Positions 44,509 to 62,459 of a stretch of 64,000 nt of DNA are shown here, one piece after another (position 1 is the stretch's first letter; each line of letters opens with the position of its first letter). The position numbers were made by a program, and so were the translations under genes. This DNA comes from Axinella damicornis (Eukaryota; Porifera; Demospongiae; Axinellida; Axinellidae), in assembly GCA_963931865.1 (NCBI GenBank), contig OZ007505.1, positions 5,389,273 to 5,453,272 of the forward strand. The letters are read 5' to 3'. The notes under the pieces are model-generated. The model did not search any database. It saw only the letters and a program-made list of their open reading frames with translations, and was not told the origin of the DNA.

Positions 44509-45689
44509 GTTAGTCAGCTACCATAGACATAGGCATGGATAGCAGTGCATTGACACCTCACCTGATTGTGATTGTTGGTAGTACTTTGTATTACTGGCAT
44601 CAGTTAATCCTGGCAGGAGATGAGTATTGTACAGCAGTCTGCATTATTCAATACACTGTAACCACACTAGCTGATGAGGCAGCTACAAGTTATGAAGTTC
44701 ACGCTGTTGCTCACATCCATATTCTAGTGAGTACTGTGCCTCTTATTAAACTAGTGTATAGCCACGGTACACTTTAGCATGTGAATAACTGTTAACCACA
44801 CCCACTTAGCAATTCTATTATTGTTCATGGCCTTCAAATCTGGAGGAGCAAACTCTTAAATATGCAACTCATTCTGGCAACCAACTTAGCCAGCTTGTCC
44901 CACTCCCTCATCTCCTGTGGAGAAGCTTGCAAAAAGTGTGTGTGTTTGGGGTTGGGAGCTGAAGTGCCTTACCATTTGTCTCAAGTCTGCTCTGAAGTAA
45001 AACACACTGATCATTTCACCCTATTTTGATCAGCTGGTTACCTTCAGTGCGTTACAAGAAAGAAAAAAAAAATCTTCCTTTGCACAGCTCAAGAATCTGC
45101 CCTTCTGTGTTTCAGATCAAAAGTCTGGATATTGTGTATAGTGCTATGATAATCATGACCAGAAGCTTTGTTCTTGCATGCATACTAAAGTTGCCAGACC
45201 TCGAAGCACCACTGCAGGGGATGACTGCGTATATACGTACTAAAGTTGCCAGGTCTGATCTTGAAGCACCACTGCAGGGGATGACTGCAGCAAAGCCACA
45301 GTAGAGAGTTGACCATGCAGGCTTCTTATGTGCAGAGGTTCCCTTCGGCTTACCCATACATTAGGGAGTAGAAGGGAGACATAGATAGTAGGAATCCACA
45401 GGGTAAGGAATAACCAAGTTGGCAGGCCAGTGTTTGATTGCTTGCAGTAGTTGTGCACTACATGCGATCACACACTGGAGGTAGGAACTGCCTGGGAACG
45501 AGGATAAGTTGTCGGCCAGCATTATATGCACCCATCTCCTGTGCACTCACAGTGATGCACTTCTCGGCTCTGAATACATTCTAACTCTCCCTCAATGTTA
45601 ACAAGCCTATTTGCTGTGTCAGCATAACGACGAAATGCAATTTTACTCTTGGTCTATCTTTAGGCCTGAGTGGTAATGGGAAAAGCTAT

Positions 45690-45950
45690 GGACAAATTGT
45701 CTTGATAATGATTATTATCACGAAAATTATACCGTATGGGAACTACTACGCGTCATTTTCCAGAATTGACACGGCTAGTCCACATCTTAGTGGCAGTGGT
45801 TAGCATGTTCTTCACAGGAAACAGCAAGGTTGTTATACCATAATTATAATGTCACAAATGTCATTATCACGATAATGGATATCCACTATCTTTATCACGA
45901 TAATAAAATACTATCACGATAAACGGTAAATTATCGCACATCCCTAGTCT
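45690..45950. mobile_element. Decayed inverted repeat with tatcacgataat motifs
   Basis: Repeated ttatcacgataa-type motifs and an end aaattatcgcacatcccta. The start of an element with gggctgtgcgataatcgtg lies at 38,037. Looks like a hAT-type MITE (gcgata ends) but both borders are not clear. Confidence 0.4.
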
Positions 45951-47048
45951 ACTTTCAATGAATGATTCATGATCTGTGAATGCATTGTCCACTGTATTTC
46001 TAGCACTCGAGGGTGTGGCCTATTCTCAGGCCCTTCCCATCAAAAGGAAGAGGGGTACACTCTTGGCAGAGTAGTTACTTTGTGTGCATGCATGTACAGT
46101 ATATCTAGTCCTGCTTGAGTCACCCTGTCTGTTTGCAAGGAAAATGGATTTGGCAGTGTATGATTGGCAGGTGAGGAGAGCATGGAGGTCTTCTGTTTCA
46201 CTGATTTTGTCCACACCCATCCTTACTGGGTAGCAAACTTTGCAGCATATTTTTCACTGAACAAGAAGATGCAGACTGACGCTACCAAAGCCTGACTACA
46301 TTCATCCCCAGTTGTGCTTGGCCCATAGGCTATAGGAGCCTGCAGCTGCTGCTGCAATGGTGTCTCTCAGGAGTGCATGGTCGATCAGTTAGTCATGAGC
46401 AGCTATCCTGGATTGCCTAGCTGGCTGCATGGGGTCCTTGTTGCTCGGTTAGCGAACTAAGAGAGGCATTCAAGTGATATGGAACGTTATACTGTAACCT
46501 TGGAAGGCAATATTGCCAGTGCAAATCGTCGGATTGCACTTGTTTTGCTGATGGTGTCGTTACACTACACACAGTCTCATTTTATTTGCATGTCTCTCAG
46601 CCATATAACATGCTTCTTGTGGTCCATATGTCCCAGTATTTGACCTGGGTTGAACATTCACTATATAACCCAACATTGGACCAATCAGTTGACACCTAGA
46701 CTGGAAATGACATGTTGTTTTTCCAGTACAGTACCACATTGCCTACTCTGACAAGTTGTGGTATATGTATGTGTACACATATGTATAGATATGTACACAC
46801 AGGAGCGCATGAGCCACTGAAGGCAGCGAAGGAGCGTCGAACTCAGCATGCCGGCCGTAGTGGAAGTAGTATTACCTCACACGTCCCAAACGTTTACCTT
46901 ATAGTATTACGTAAAAGTGTGAAAGCCAAATGGCATTTGTTCGGTACCGCAAAGGTCTTCCATATAAGGTATGACCGTAAGGCGTGAGGGATCACAACAT
47001 GTCTTTACTAGTTTGATGCTCCTTCGGTGGCTCATGCACTCCTTGTAG

Positions 47049-52582
<5,534 letters not shown>

Positions 52583-52804
52583 CTAGATGAGTCCAAGGCA
52601 TCTGCACGATTTGGAAACCTGAGGGTCCTGGGTTGTAGCATCCGGAGTTCAGCGAGGGTGCAACTATTGGAGTTGGAGGGATGGGACCAAGGGTTTTCCC
52701 AATGCCCATTGGACGAGTGGAACTAGTTAGAGACCATGCACTTACCAGTGCATTTTGTACAACAATAGATACACAGTGGTGTCACTCACATAACTTTCCC
52801 CTCC

Positions 52805-52818
52805 ATTTGTATGGGGGT

Positions 52819-52853
<35 letters not shown>

Positions 52854-52862
52854 GGGGGGGAG
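52805..52862 (+). repeat. G-run with foldback half-end
   Basis: Over 50 nt of G with three T, followed by ggcttgggaatgaggcta, the right terminus of the common foldback. The left end was not found. Confidence 0.85.
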
Positions 52863-53130
52863 GCTTGGGAATGAGGCTAAAAACAGGACATAGGGTTGGC
52901 CCAACCACAAAAACAAAGATTACAACTGTGCTTAAACAGTAATTACTCCTTAGTAGCAAGGCCTATGAGTGGCATGTAGTTATAGCAGGGTCTGGAGGTC
53001 TTTGGGTACTCCCATTCCCAGCAAGCTGCAGGAGAGGGAAGTTGGTTGTGGGCGAGGATGAGCCATCAAGTACATGTGGTGGAATTCATAGACTGGGAAT
53101 GAGGACGTGGCTCTAACAATACTTACCAAC

Positions 53131-53745
53131 CAGTGGCGTATCTACAGCAGGGCCTAGCAGGGCACAGGCCCTGCTGATGGCCAAAATGCCTGCCCTGCTA
53201 GTAGCAGCTAATGGCCAAGTCAGTCCTGAGACCCCAGCAGCTGTTGACATAGTAAGCAGCCATGTGGAGTCACGGCTGAGTCGCACTTCTCCGAACAGCG
53301 CTTGAGCGCGTTGAGACAGTGAGACACACTGGCTATGTTTGGCGGTAAGTTCCACCCCAAGATTGCATGCAGAAACGATCTCAAATTCGGAATTTTCCTG
53401 GGGGGCAGGCACCCCAGACCCAATTCACACGCTTACTGCCAACATAAGGTACGCAGTGCCAGAGCTGCATGCACCGTGACTGCAGAAGGCACTGACCTGT
53501 CGACAGACGTGCCGTCGATAGACACAAGATAACGTCTCTCTGCAGCATCGATTCTCATACATCTGGAACTTGCGGTACAAAGCACGAAGGTACCACGAGA
53601 GTCCATCCTGATAACTGAAAAATGAAGGCGAAAAAAATTGCCGCGCTTCACACGGGCTGATCACCACTACGCGCCTCTATTCACTACCTTCAGCAGCGTG
53701 CCCCTCTAGTGCCCTACCAATTGTGCAGTTCTGGCTACGCCACTG
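53131..53745. mobile_element. Non-autonomous hAT element with perfect TSD
   Basis: Termini cagtggcgtatctacag and ctggctacgccactg are inverted at the tips. TTACCAAC flanks both ends (53,123-53,130 and 53,746-53,753), a perfect 8-bp target duplication. The interior keeps open frames on the minus strand (e.g. 53,113-53,412) without a transposase motif I recognise; it may be captured or decayed coding sequence. Confidence 0.92.
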
Positions 53746-53816
53746 TTACCAACTATAAGAAACCACTAAACAAACTGCCCAAATAGTTCTTGGGAGCTTA
53801 TGGGAGACCATAACAA

Positions 53817-54092
53817 CTAGTGTTCCACCAATACCAATTTGTACCAACACCAATTAATGCTTCCAATTCCGATATTGGAATAATTATGTGCAATAGGCCG
53901 ATACCGATACCATGACTGTGTGATAGGTAAATACTCGATATACCCTTGAAAATCAAATTTTGCAACAAGCCTTGACAGCTTTCACACAGAAATGCCCCCA
54001 AGCCTTCTCTTAACAACTTGCCTGGCTATCATTGATTGCTTGAGCATGCATTCAGCCAGACTCATGTGATAGGCCAATTGGTGGAACCCTAA
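53817..54092. mobile_element. hAT-like MITE, TAGTGTTCCACCAAT termini
   Basis: tagtgttccaccaataccaa at the left, ccaattggtggaaccctaa at the right. The flanks ataacaac/acagcaac match at 6 of 8 positions, a decayed TSD. Confidence 0.65.
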
Positions 54093-54095
54093 CAG

Positions 54096-55300
54096 CAACC
54101 CCTGTCATTAGCTGGTAATGAGTACCAAGTAAGGAGATGAATGTACAGCTATTGGTGGGTCTCAGGATAACCGTCTCTCCACGCCTGTAGGACCCTCCAC
54201 TGAGTCTACACTACAGACTCAAGCATCGCATTGGATAACAACAAGCAGACTGAATGACATTGTACAAAGTAATAATGTGAACTGCATTGTACATACAAAC
54301 TACATTGTATATAGTATTATTGATTGATTCACAAATTTTTATTGTAGCTATGTGTACATACATATATACAATTTGTTGTTTACAGCCTCATTCTCAGCTT
54401 ACTACGTTGTCCACTTCACATTGCTACTGTACGTGTGTTTGTCAAGAATTTGCATCATTCTTCAAGCTATAAGAGTTGGTCCATCAAGGGTAGATCCCTG
54501 GATATAGTGTACAAATTGGGGGGGGGGGGGGGGGGGGGGCATTAATGGGAGACTACAGTATACGTATGCATGCATCTTTTGCAAGTAAGTTATAGGCTTA
54601 TAGCATATGCCAAAATCGCCATATATATATAATCAGGGGAGGTCACTATAGGATAGACTCTGATCACAGTTACAACCGTGGGTATTCAAATGCATGGCTG
54701 TATTGACAGTTGACCTGATTTTGGCCCTGGTATTTGACGGTTGACTGCACTGAATTTCAGCCTTTGGAGACAGACAATGGGACAGCGATTTTCAGCTGTT
54801 CTGTTGACCGTCAACTCCACTCACATTTTGTCCATAATATGGAAGAATGTATAATATAGCTCAGTACAAGATGTATGATGACTGTGTTGAGCTAGAGCCT
54901 AGAGAATGCACTGATCCCCAAGAGTCGGCTAATTTCACCAGTCATGCTCTGTCGCTCGTCATTTCCTTCCTCTCATACAAGAATACTGGTAGCATTCCGA
55001 GGCATCTAGCCTAGCTCATTCCCAGGCCCTACATGTGCAATACAAAGTGGAAACTGACTCGGGCCTCACCCTCTTTCAAAGCTCATGTCTATCTCACAGA
55101 ATTCATGGAAAGCCCACTGTATCTTCCAACTAACGTCAAAATGTCCTTGCCTCTTCACTGAGCGGCAGAGAGCATCCGCACTGCCCGTGGCTAGTCTCAA
55201 ATATTTTTGGCGGGAAGTCTAGGTCAGGTGGCACGCGCATGCGCAACAGGATACATCCGGTTTGGGTTTAAATACTGAATTTGTGGCAAGTTTGGCGGGA
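54096..55300. other. Intergenic stretch without recognised gene
   Basis: Contains a 20-nt G-run (54,519-54,539) inside a repeat shared with 25.5 kb. No coding exon could be supported. Confidence 0.5.
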
Positions 55301-55305
55301 AGTCG

Positions 55306-55700
55306 GGATGGCACACTCGCTAAGCACTTGCTTTACAGCCTGGGGGCTGAGTGTTCGTCTCCCCAATAATCGAGTACGAGTCTGGGCACTCCGTACATAC
55401 CGATTCTCGACTTCCCCGCCTAGCAGCCGGAGTACGCCGGTTCCCATCTGACCACCGAAGCTAATTAAAGAAAGGTGTTCTGGTTGAAAGCAGGTTAGCC
55501 TCCTGTGATTCCAGTCACCGACGCCTATCCAGCGCTCCTGAGGCTGCACACTTCGGTGTCTGACCTGTCACGGAGGGGTGGGTGTGTTGCTAGGTTGTAT
55601 TTTTTTCCCTTCTTTTTTTTCTTCTTTTTTTTTTTTCACCTGCTGGGCTTTCATTTTTTACCATCCAAGTTAATTTATTCTCATGAAAATGCCAAAACTA
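55306..55700 (+). repeat. Candidate tRNA-derived SINE
   Basis: gatggcacactcgctaagc, then acagcctgggggctgagtgttcgtctcc: the last part fits a pol III B box (gttcgNNtcc) and the first loosely an A box, about 45 nt apart. A T-rich block (55,601-55,635) follows about 300 bp later. No TSD seen. Confidence 0.4.
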
Positions 55701-56019
55701 TAATGCATTGTAGGTAGCAAACCATAGGCTATAACCTTTCTTACATGTAAGTTACTATCCAGTTAGTTAGCTAGCTAGCTAACTACAAACTAAAATGTGC
55801 TTTTAGTAACCCCTTTACTAAAGTAAACTAACACTCCCAATGCCACTAAGATAGCACTGATTATGACTACTGGTACTGTACATATCCTTGGTCAGTTCTC
55901 GGTATGCCTCCTCCACTATTCATTCGGGGTGGTTTATGAAGGCCTGTAGAAGGCTCCGGGCTATGTACATATGAGCTGGCTTTCTCACCCACACTGCATG
56001 GTCACGTCCACAGCAATCA

Positions 56020-56240
56020 GTGGCATCTAGCCTAACTCATTCCCATGCAGGCCCATGCACACTTGCATGGTCACGTCCACAGCATTCCAAGGCATCTAGC
56101 CTAGCTCATTCCCAGGCCCCACATTGCATGGTCACATCCACAGCATTCTGAGGCATCTAGCCTAGCTCATTCCCATGCAGGCCCAGCTTCTTGCAGTACA
56201 GAAAAACTGCATGGGTGGGGCCAGGGAATGAGGCTAGGTG
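56020..56240. repeat. Tandem ggcatctagcctagctcattccc repeats with foldback ends
   Basis: A ~55-60-bp unit (ggcatctagcctagctcatt, ccacagcattc, catggtcac) is repeated about three times, ending in gggccagggaatgaggcta. Another copy of the unit is at 55,003-55,030. It shows foldback termini becoming part of a tandem array. Confidence 0.7.
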
Positions 56241-56638
56241 CCCCTGAATGACATATTATAGGATCGAAGATTGAAACTTGGAAACTAAACCCCTTTGGTG
56301 CTGTGACCCACTGCTTGCCCCCACATTAATGTTTACGATGGTGTAATTAAATATTCTTATTCACAGTGCACATTATTGCATATACAATGGTGATACACAA
56401 TCATTATACAGCTATGTGGAAATAAACAAAGAGTCCAAAAGCTAGAGCTCTTGCTGAAGGTCTTTGAGACTTGTCTCTGTGAACAGGAATCATTGTTAGG
56501 GTCAATCATATCACACAAGGCCAGTGGGTAGCAGGGTTTTGCCGGGGGGTGGAGATTTTTTTTATGGGACAGTTCAGCTGAAGCGCGTACAGCAGACGGC
56601 ATGCGAAGCACGCCTGTTCTAGCAGGGTCTGGGGGCAT

Positions 56639-56670
<32 letters not shown>

Positions 56671-56908
56671 ATAAAAATGGTTACGCTGTTCAACATGCAT
56701 GAAAAGATCATGCTATAATGTATTATCGTACCAAGGTTAGTCTGCACAAACGTTTGAGTCAGTTCACACTGACGATGTAATCAGAATGTTTGCATGCCTT
56801 CTCCGAGTGCTCAATAATGGATTACAGAACAACTTTCCCATAATATTATAAGAGGAGGTTAGCCAGCACAGGATGTCACTTTACCGGTATGTGTAATTCC
56901 ATAGACAC

Positions 56909-57518
56909 GCGGATCCAGGATTTTAGAAAGGGGGGGGGGGGGGTTCTTTTAGATGCAGTGCTGCTGCCGAAACAGTGCACAGAGGTGTGTACACCGATCA
57001 GTCCACGTGAAGCACGGAAAAAAAATTTGGCCTTTATTTTTCAGTTACCAGGATGGGCTCTTGTGGCACCTTCGTGTTTTGCACTGCAAGTAAAGGATTG
57101 CAGGACCCTGGCTGGGCCGCCATGTGCTTCCGTTTCTTGCTCAAATTTCGCTCACGCAACGTAATACGTGCGTACACGTAAGTATACTAGATCGTGGTCT
57201 GACTTATTTTTGAAAACATGAGAACCCATTTGTTCTTTCACTTTTTCCTTTTACTCTTTCTTATATACATGAAGTGTTACAGCTTTTCAATAAAAATTTT
57301 GGTCTCGTTCCCAAGCCGTTCGGTTTCAGCCAGGAATTGCAATGTAACACCAGATAGTTTAATAGCATGGTTAGTAACTGAGCGCTCGATGTTGCCCTCG
57401 ATGCTCGTCACTGCTGCAAGCAAGCGCTTGAAATTATAGGTTGAAAGTTCTTTATTAATTCAACTGTAAGAAGGGGGGTTCGACCGAACCCAACGAACTA
57501 CCCCTGGATCCGCCACTG
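56909..57518. mobile_element. hAT-like element, GGATCCAGG / CCTGGATCCGCCACTG ends
   Basis: The left end cgcggatccaggatttta is diverged; the right end cccctggatccgccactg matches the consensus CAGTGGCGGATCCAGG in inverse. It contains gttcgaccgaaccc next to the right end, shared with the solo end at 7,106. No TSD or transposase recognised. Confidence 0.6.
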
Positions 57519-57596
57519 ACATTGTACTTGAGCATTATCAGCACACACGGGAAACACGACTGTACATGAACATCAGTTTAGGAACATATTATGTAC

Positions 57597-58716
57597 CTTA
57601 TGAAGCACAATGAGAGGAAGTGCTCTGCATGTTCTGAACAGTGGGGCGGGAGGTCCGAGCAAGTTTCTTCAGTCACTATCTTAAACATGGCAGCTGTTGG
57701 CTCAAACCCGTACCAAGGAGGGTGACACTTCAACATCTCCACTACTGTCGCTCCAGTGCTCCTATAAGCATACAGTCAGAATATGGATTACAAAGCACGA
57801 TCCTTCAGCAGAAAGAGGGTGACAATACATCAAATGCTACCCTATTCACAGTAAACACTCATTCCCAGGTACACGGACTGGGAATGAGGCTAAGTAAACC
57901 GTCAGTTTGGCATGGCTGTGTGTGGGCTTGGCTATATATAGAAAGGCCTTGGTTGGCACCAGGCAGGACACTCTCTCTTCCTTTGCATGAGTGGGGTTAG
58001 GAAACAGTCCCTGGGACGGTAGGGCCATGATTTCATTTTCTTAGTCTATTGATTTCTCTCACTTGAAGTTGGGGGTGGGGTGTACGCCCCACCCCCAACT
58101 TCAGGCAATGTGCACTTCTAGCCATGCCCTGAATGAAATAACCACGCCTTAGAATAGTAGTCACCATGGCTAGTAATCGAGTCAGTAATACCCGTAAACA
58201 CACCTAGACATCTGCTAATGTTAATTACCTGGCCTTTTCGCACCAGCATATGTCACTTGCAGTACCATTGCGGGAAAACTCATTACATGCAGTAATGTAG
58301 CTGGATATCGGGTGGACGTGTGGAAAGAGTGGCACATTCTTTCTGTACAGCTGCAGAGAAGCTTTCTAACTAGAGAAGTGTCACCAAGACTGACCAAATT
58401 AGAAGTCCTTGCAAGCTATGGCTTTTCTGGGTACGTATACGTGCCACACCTCCACACGTCCACCCAACATCCAGGTACGCTACTGCAAGGTTGCCAGGCC
58501 TTGCCCCATGTTAGTGCTGCAAGCGACAAACGCTGGGGTGAGAAGGCCTGGGTACGAGGTTAGATGTCAATATCGTAACACTGTACATGTATGTATAACA
58601 TACCAGATATCTGCTCTGTCAGTGTAAGCATCTCCTTTGATCACGTGCACCTCAGGAGCCATCCAGTACGGCGTACCCTGAATAGACTTCAGCCCACCTC
58701 GTGCACTTCGGATGGT
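57597..58716 (-). CDS. MEKK-type MAP kinase kinase kinase, two C-lobe exons
   Basis: Exon 58604-58716 (acceptor CTAG, donor GTATG) encodes the activation-segment end GTPYWMAPEV and DAYTDRADIW. Exon 57597-57761 continues in phase (2/2) with STGATVVEMLKCHPPW and AAMFKIVTEE, then EHFLSLCFIR before a GTACAT donor. GTPYWMAPEV and TVVEML..PPW are characteristic of STE11/MEKK kinases, which phosphorylate MAP2Ks. The N-lobe, HRDLK exon and final exon were not found; a hAT-like element lies just downstream (56,909-57,518) and a foldback upstream. Either long introns hide the rest or this is a fragment. Confidence 0.8.
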
Positions 58717-58822
58717 CTAGTGAACAGAGCAAGTTAGCGGCACTGGGTCATGATACCATAATCAGTTCAAAACGCTGACTCATGTAATAAAGTGCAATGT
58801 CGCAGGACAATACAGCTCTGCA

Positions 58823-58985
58823 TAGCCTCGTTCCCAGGCCCCGCCCAGCTTTTCGTCGCTTACAGTATGGAAAAACGGGAGAGGGCCTGGGATAATTTAT
58901 CACGTGCGTGACGTCGGGGTAGAGAGAAGGGTAGGGAGAACTTATTAAATAATTGAATGTGGGCACACTGACCGCAAATATGCAG
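58823..58985. mobile_element. 5'-part of a full-length-type foldback MITE
   Basis: tagcctcgttcccaggcccc, gcccagcttttcgtcgctta, then gtgacgtcggggtagag as in 945-1315 and 39,539-39,896. The right terminus is missing. Confidence 0.65.
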
Positions 58986-59354
58986 CACGAAGCCGGCTCA
59001 TTCAGCGCTCGACCGTTAGCTGCGTGGAGATCGACTGTAGTCGTGCTTTGGCAGTCTATGTGAACAGTAAGTGTCGAGAAGGACTCATACAAACCTGGAA
59101 ATGGGTTGTTTAGGCGTTCAATTTGTCCACTTCTCAGCAAGGCCATGGAACGGCCGTCTTGGCGTCTCACGCATAACCTGGTGCGATTCCGGAGTCTTTG
59201 AGCAGGAATAACGCGGCTGCTGTGTAGTATGGGGCAACGTGATAGTGCTGTCAGCTATACATAATCTCAAATAAGAACTACACGCAGCACTCCGGGTACC
59301 AGCCGTGCCCTGCAACTGGTAGGACAACCTCACTTTTCAGAATGATGCCTCGGG

Positions 59355-59487
59355 CTAGCCTCGTTCCTAGGCACCTGGGAACGAGGCTAGCCTCAGTAAC
59401 CTCGTGGATGCTTCAGTAGACTCTGATCGCATCCACCAGCTGGTCCTAAAAGGTAGCCTTGTTCCCAGGCACCTGGGAACGAGGCTA
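59355..59487. mobile_element. Pair of minimal foldback hairpins in a duplicated segment
   Basis: tagcctcgttcctaggcacctgggaacgaggcta is split as two hairpins at 59,355-59,390 and 59,453-59,487. Both are followed by cctcag..taacctcgtggatgcttcag, so hairpin plus flank was duplicated. Confidence 0.75.
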
Positions 59488-59948
59488 ACCTCAGGCTTAA
59501 TCTAACCTCGTGGATGCTTCAGCAGACTCTAATTGCTAGGCTATTAGCACTAAATATAGATACATCCCCTGTTGACGAGGTAGCTATTTGCATACCCCAG
59601 GAGACAGAAATTGTGCCTTCTAACCTGCATGGCAGACATTACGGAAGTGTGCGGAAAATCCAGTCAAATTACTGAGGTTTATAATGGGATACAGAAACTT
59701 TGCAATCCCCCCTATAGGACAAATTAGTCACTCATCAACTGGGGGTGTATCCCTATTTAATGGAATAGCCTGTTAGAATGACCTCCCCAGATTATTGGCT
59801 TGCAAAATGTGGCATTACTTTCCACACAATACAACTGAACAGCACAATCGTACCTCACCTACTGGGTGTCTGTCTCCTCAGCTGTTGCTCATGAATTGGT
59901 GCAGGTATCACCTCCTTCTTCCTCTGTGTTCATCAGTTTTTACTTCAG

Positions 59949-60105
59949 ATCGAGTGTCAAGAAATATGGCAACTTCCTATTCAGAGCTGTGGCATTCCAC
60001 ACCGTTGGTAACGAAGACGAGCATGATACTATTCATCTACTTGTGAAGCTTGACAAACCCTCTTTGAGAGTAGATTCGTCCCTGATAATGAAAGTGAAGA
60101 GAGGG
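59949..60105 (+). CDS. Possible OTU-like exon lacking the catalytic Cys
   Basis: The frame reads KKYGNFLFRAVAFHTVGNEDEHDTIHLLV. This fits the OTU cysteine-protease pattern (DGNCLFRA..GxEDxH..LR) except that Asp is Tyr and the catalytic Cys is Phe. Exon borders are plausible: acceptor TTTTTACTTCAG and donor GGGTAAAT. No other OTU exon (His block) was found. If real, it is an inactive deubiquitinase-like fragment; alternatively chance. Confidence 0.35.
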
Positions 60106-60359
60106 GTAAATTACAAAACAACAACATTAATTTTTGTGACCATCTGAAGCATCAGCTGCAGCCAGGGGATTGGGGAACACAAGTGGAACTGATGGCTACC
60201 GCCACTCTGTTCCAGGTTCCTGTTTACTGCTGTTATAGTAACGACAGTGGAATCAAGGGACGGTATCACCCCAACAGCGACCCCTGTAGTATACATCATT
60301 TGTGAAGCAGAATGAGAAGCACATTGGTACACTGACGCAGATTTTGTGAGGCTTAATAA

Positions 60360-60470
60360 TTTTTTTTCACTGGACAGACAGATGATAGACAGACAAACAG
60401 ACAGACGGACAAAACCGATTGCTTAACCCTGCTTCGTGCATGTACGTGCGGGGTACTTATCCGGAGATAA
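60360..60470 (-). repeat. Fragment of the 610-bp palindrome family
   Basis: gacagacagacggacaaaac then cgattgcttaaccctgcttc matches the central arm at about 265-305. Confidence 0.75.
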
Positions 60471-60520
60471 TACAACAGAATGTCAGGTTCTGGACAACTG
60501 CCTGGGAATGAGGCTAGGAC

Positions 60521-62127
60521 TGGCCACATGAGACTAGTACACCTGACCCTTCCAGTTGAGTCTGACCAGATGAGACTAGTACACCAGACCCTCCTTCCAG
60601 TTGGGTCTAGCCAGATGAGACTAGTACACCTGACCCTTCCAGTTGTGTCTAGCCAGATGAGACTAGTACACCAGACCCTCCTTCCAGTTGGGTCTGACCA
60701 GATGAGACTAGTACACCAGACCCTCCTTCCAGTTGGGTCTAGCCAGATGAGACTAGTACACCAGACCCTTCCAGTTGTGTCTAGCCAGATGAGACTAGTA
60801 CGCCAGACCTTTCCAGTTGTGTCTAGCCAGATGGGACTAGTACGCCAGACCCTTCCAGTTGTGTCTAGCCAGATGAGACTAGTACGCCAGACCCTTCCAG
60901 TTGGGTCTGGCCATATGAGACTAGTACACCAGACCCTTCCAGTTGTGTCTAGCCAGATGAGACTAGTACACCAGACCCTTCCAGTTGTGTCTAGCCAGAT
61001 GAGACTAGTACGCCAGACCCTTCCAGTTGTGTCTAGCCAGATGAGACTAGTACGCCAGACCCTTCCAGTTGTGTCTAGCCAGATGAGACTAGTACGCCAG
61101 ACCCTTCCAGTTGGGTCTGACCAGATGAGACTAGTACACCAGACCCTCCTTCCAGTTGGGTCTAGCCAGATGAGACTAGTACACCAGACCCTCCTTCCAG
61201 TTGTGTCTAGCCAGATGAGACTAGTACGCCAGACCCTTCCAGTTGTGTCTAGCCAGATGAGACTAGTACGCCAGACCCTTCCAGTTGGGTCTGGCCATAT
61301 GAGACTAGTACACCAGACCCTTCCAGTTGTGTCTAGCCAGATGAGACTAGTACACCAGACCCTTCCAGTTGTGTCTAGCCAGATGAGACTAGTACGCCAG
61401 ACCCTTCCAGTTGTGTCTAGCCAGATGAGACTAGTACGCCAGACCCTTCCAGTTGTGTCTAGCCAGATGAGACTAGTACGCCAGACCCTTCCAGTTGTGT
61501 CTAGCCAGATGAGACTAGTACGCCAGACCCTTCCAGTTGTGTCTAGCCAGATGAGACTAGTACGCCAGACCCTTCCAGTTGTGTCTAGCCAGATGAGACT
61601 AGTACGCCAGACCCTTCCAGTTGTGTCTAGCCAGATGAGACTAGTACGCCAGACCCTTCCAGTTGTGTCTAGCCAGATGAGACTAGTACGCCAGACCCTT
61701 CCAGTTGTGTCTAGCCAGATGAGACTAGTACGCCAGACCCTTCCAGTTGGGTCTGGCCAGATGAGATTAGTACACCAGACCCTTCCAGTTGGGTCTGACC
61801 AGATGAGACTAGTATATACACCAGACCCTCCTTCCAGTTGGGTCTGACCAGATGAGACTAGTACACCAGACCCTCCTTCCAGTTGGGTCTGACCAGATGA
61901 GACTAGTACACCAGACCCTTCCAGTTGGGTCTGACCAGATGAGACTAGTATATACACCAGACCCTCCTTCCAGTTGGGTCTAGCCAGACGAGACTAGTAC
62001 ACCTGACCCTTCCAGTTGTGTCTAGCCAGATGAGACTAGTACACCAGACCCTCCTTCCAGTTGGGTCTGACCAGATGAGACTAGTACACCAGACCCTCCT
62101 TCCAGTTGGGTCTGACCAGATGAGACT
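60521..62127 (+). repeat. 39-42-bp minisatellite, about 38-40 units
   Basis: The unit is GATGAGACTAGTACRCCAG followed by ACCC(TCC)TTCCAGTTGKGTCTRGCCA. The unit length is a multiple of 3 and lacks stops, so long frames exist on both strands (455 and 534 codons); neither has Met-context, splice sites or protein-like composition. ccagaccc..gggtctgg is the hairpin also seen singly at 8,771, 8,961, 22,280 and 40,461, so the satellite probably arose from a foldback end. Confidence 0.95.
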
Positions 62128-62368
62128 GTAAATTAGACCTAGCTTCCTTCAGGTAAATTGGGTCTGGCCACACAGGAATATTGATTAGTAGGCCCTAAGT
62201 GGCTGTTTTGGTTGTACATGCGACATGTATGTGACTGTCCCTTGCTGTTTATGAAGTTTGATCATCATCAGAAAATAATGAGATACTACACACTCATTTC
62301 ATCGATCAGTTTTAAGAACTGAATAGGAGCCTAGGCCTCATCCATGCACTCTTCACTACCTGCAACAC

Positions 62369-62459
62369 TAGTTCTCCCCTCTCTCCCTCTCACGCACGTC
62401 AACACATACCCTACTAGTTCTCCCCTCTCTCCCTCTCACGCACGTCAACACATACCCTC
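62369..62459 (+). repeat. Exact 45-bp tandem duplication
   Basis: ctagttctcccctctctccc followed by tctcacgcacgtcaacacat occurs twice back to back, apparently identical. Confidence 0.9.

Noticed and set aside
60353..61957. Two very long reading frames (455 codons plus, 534 codons minus) over the same region
   Set aside because: Both follow from a 39/42-bp tandem unit without stops; the repeated 13-14-residue peptide has no protein-like features or splice context.
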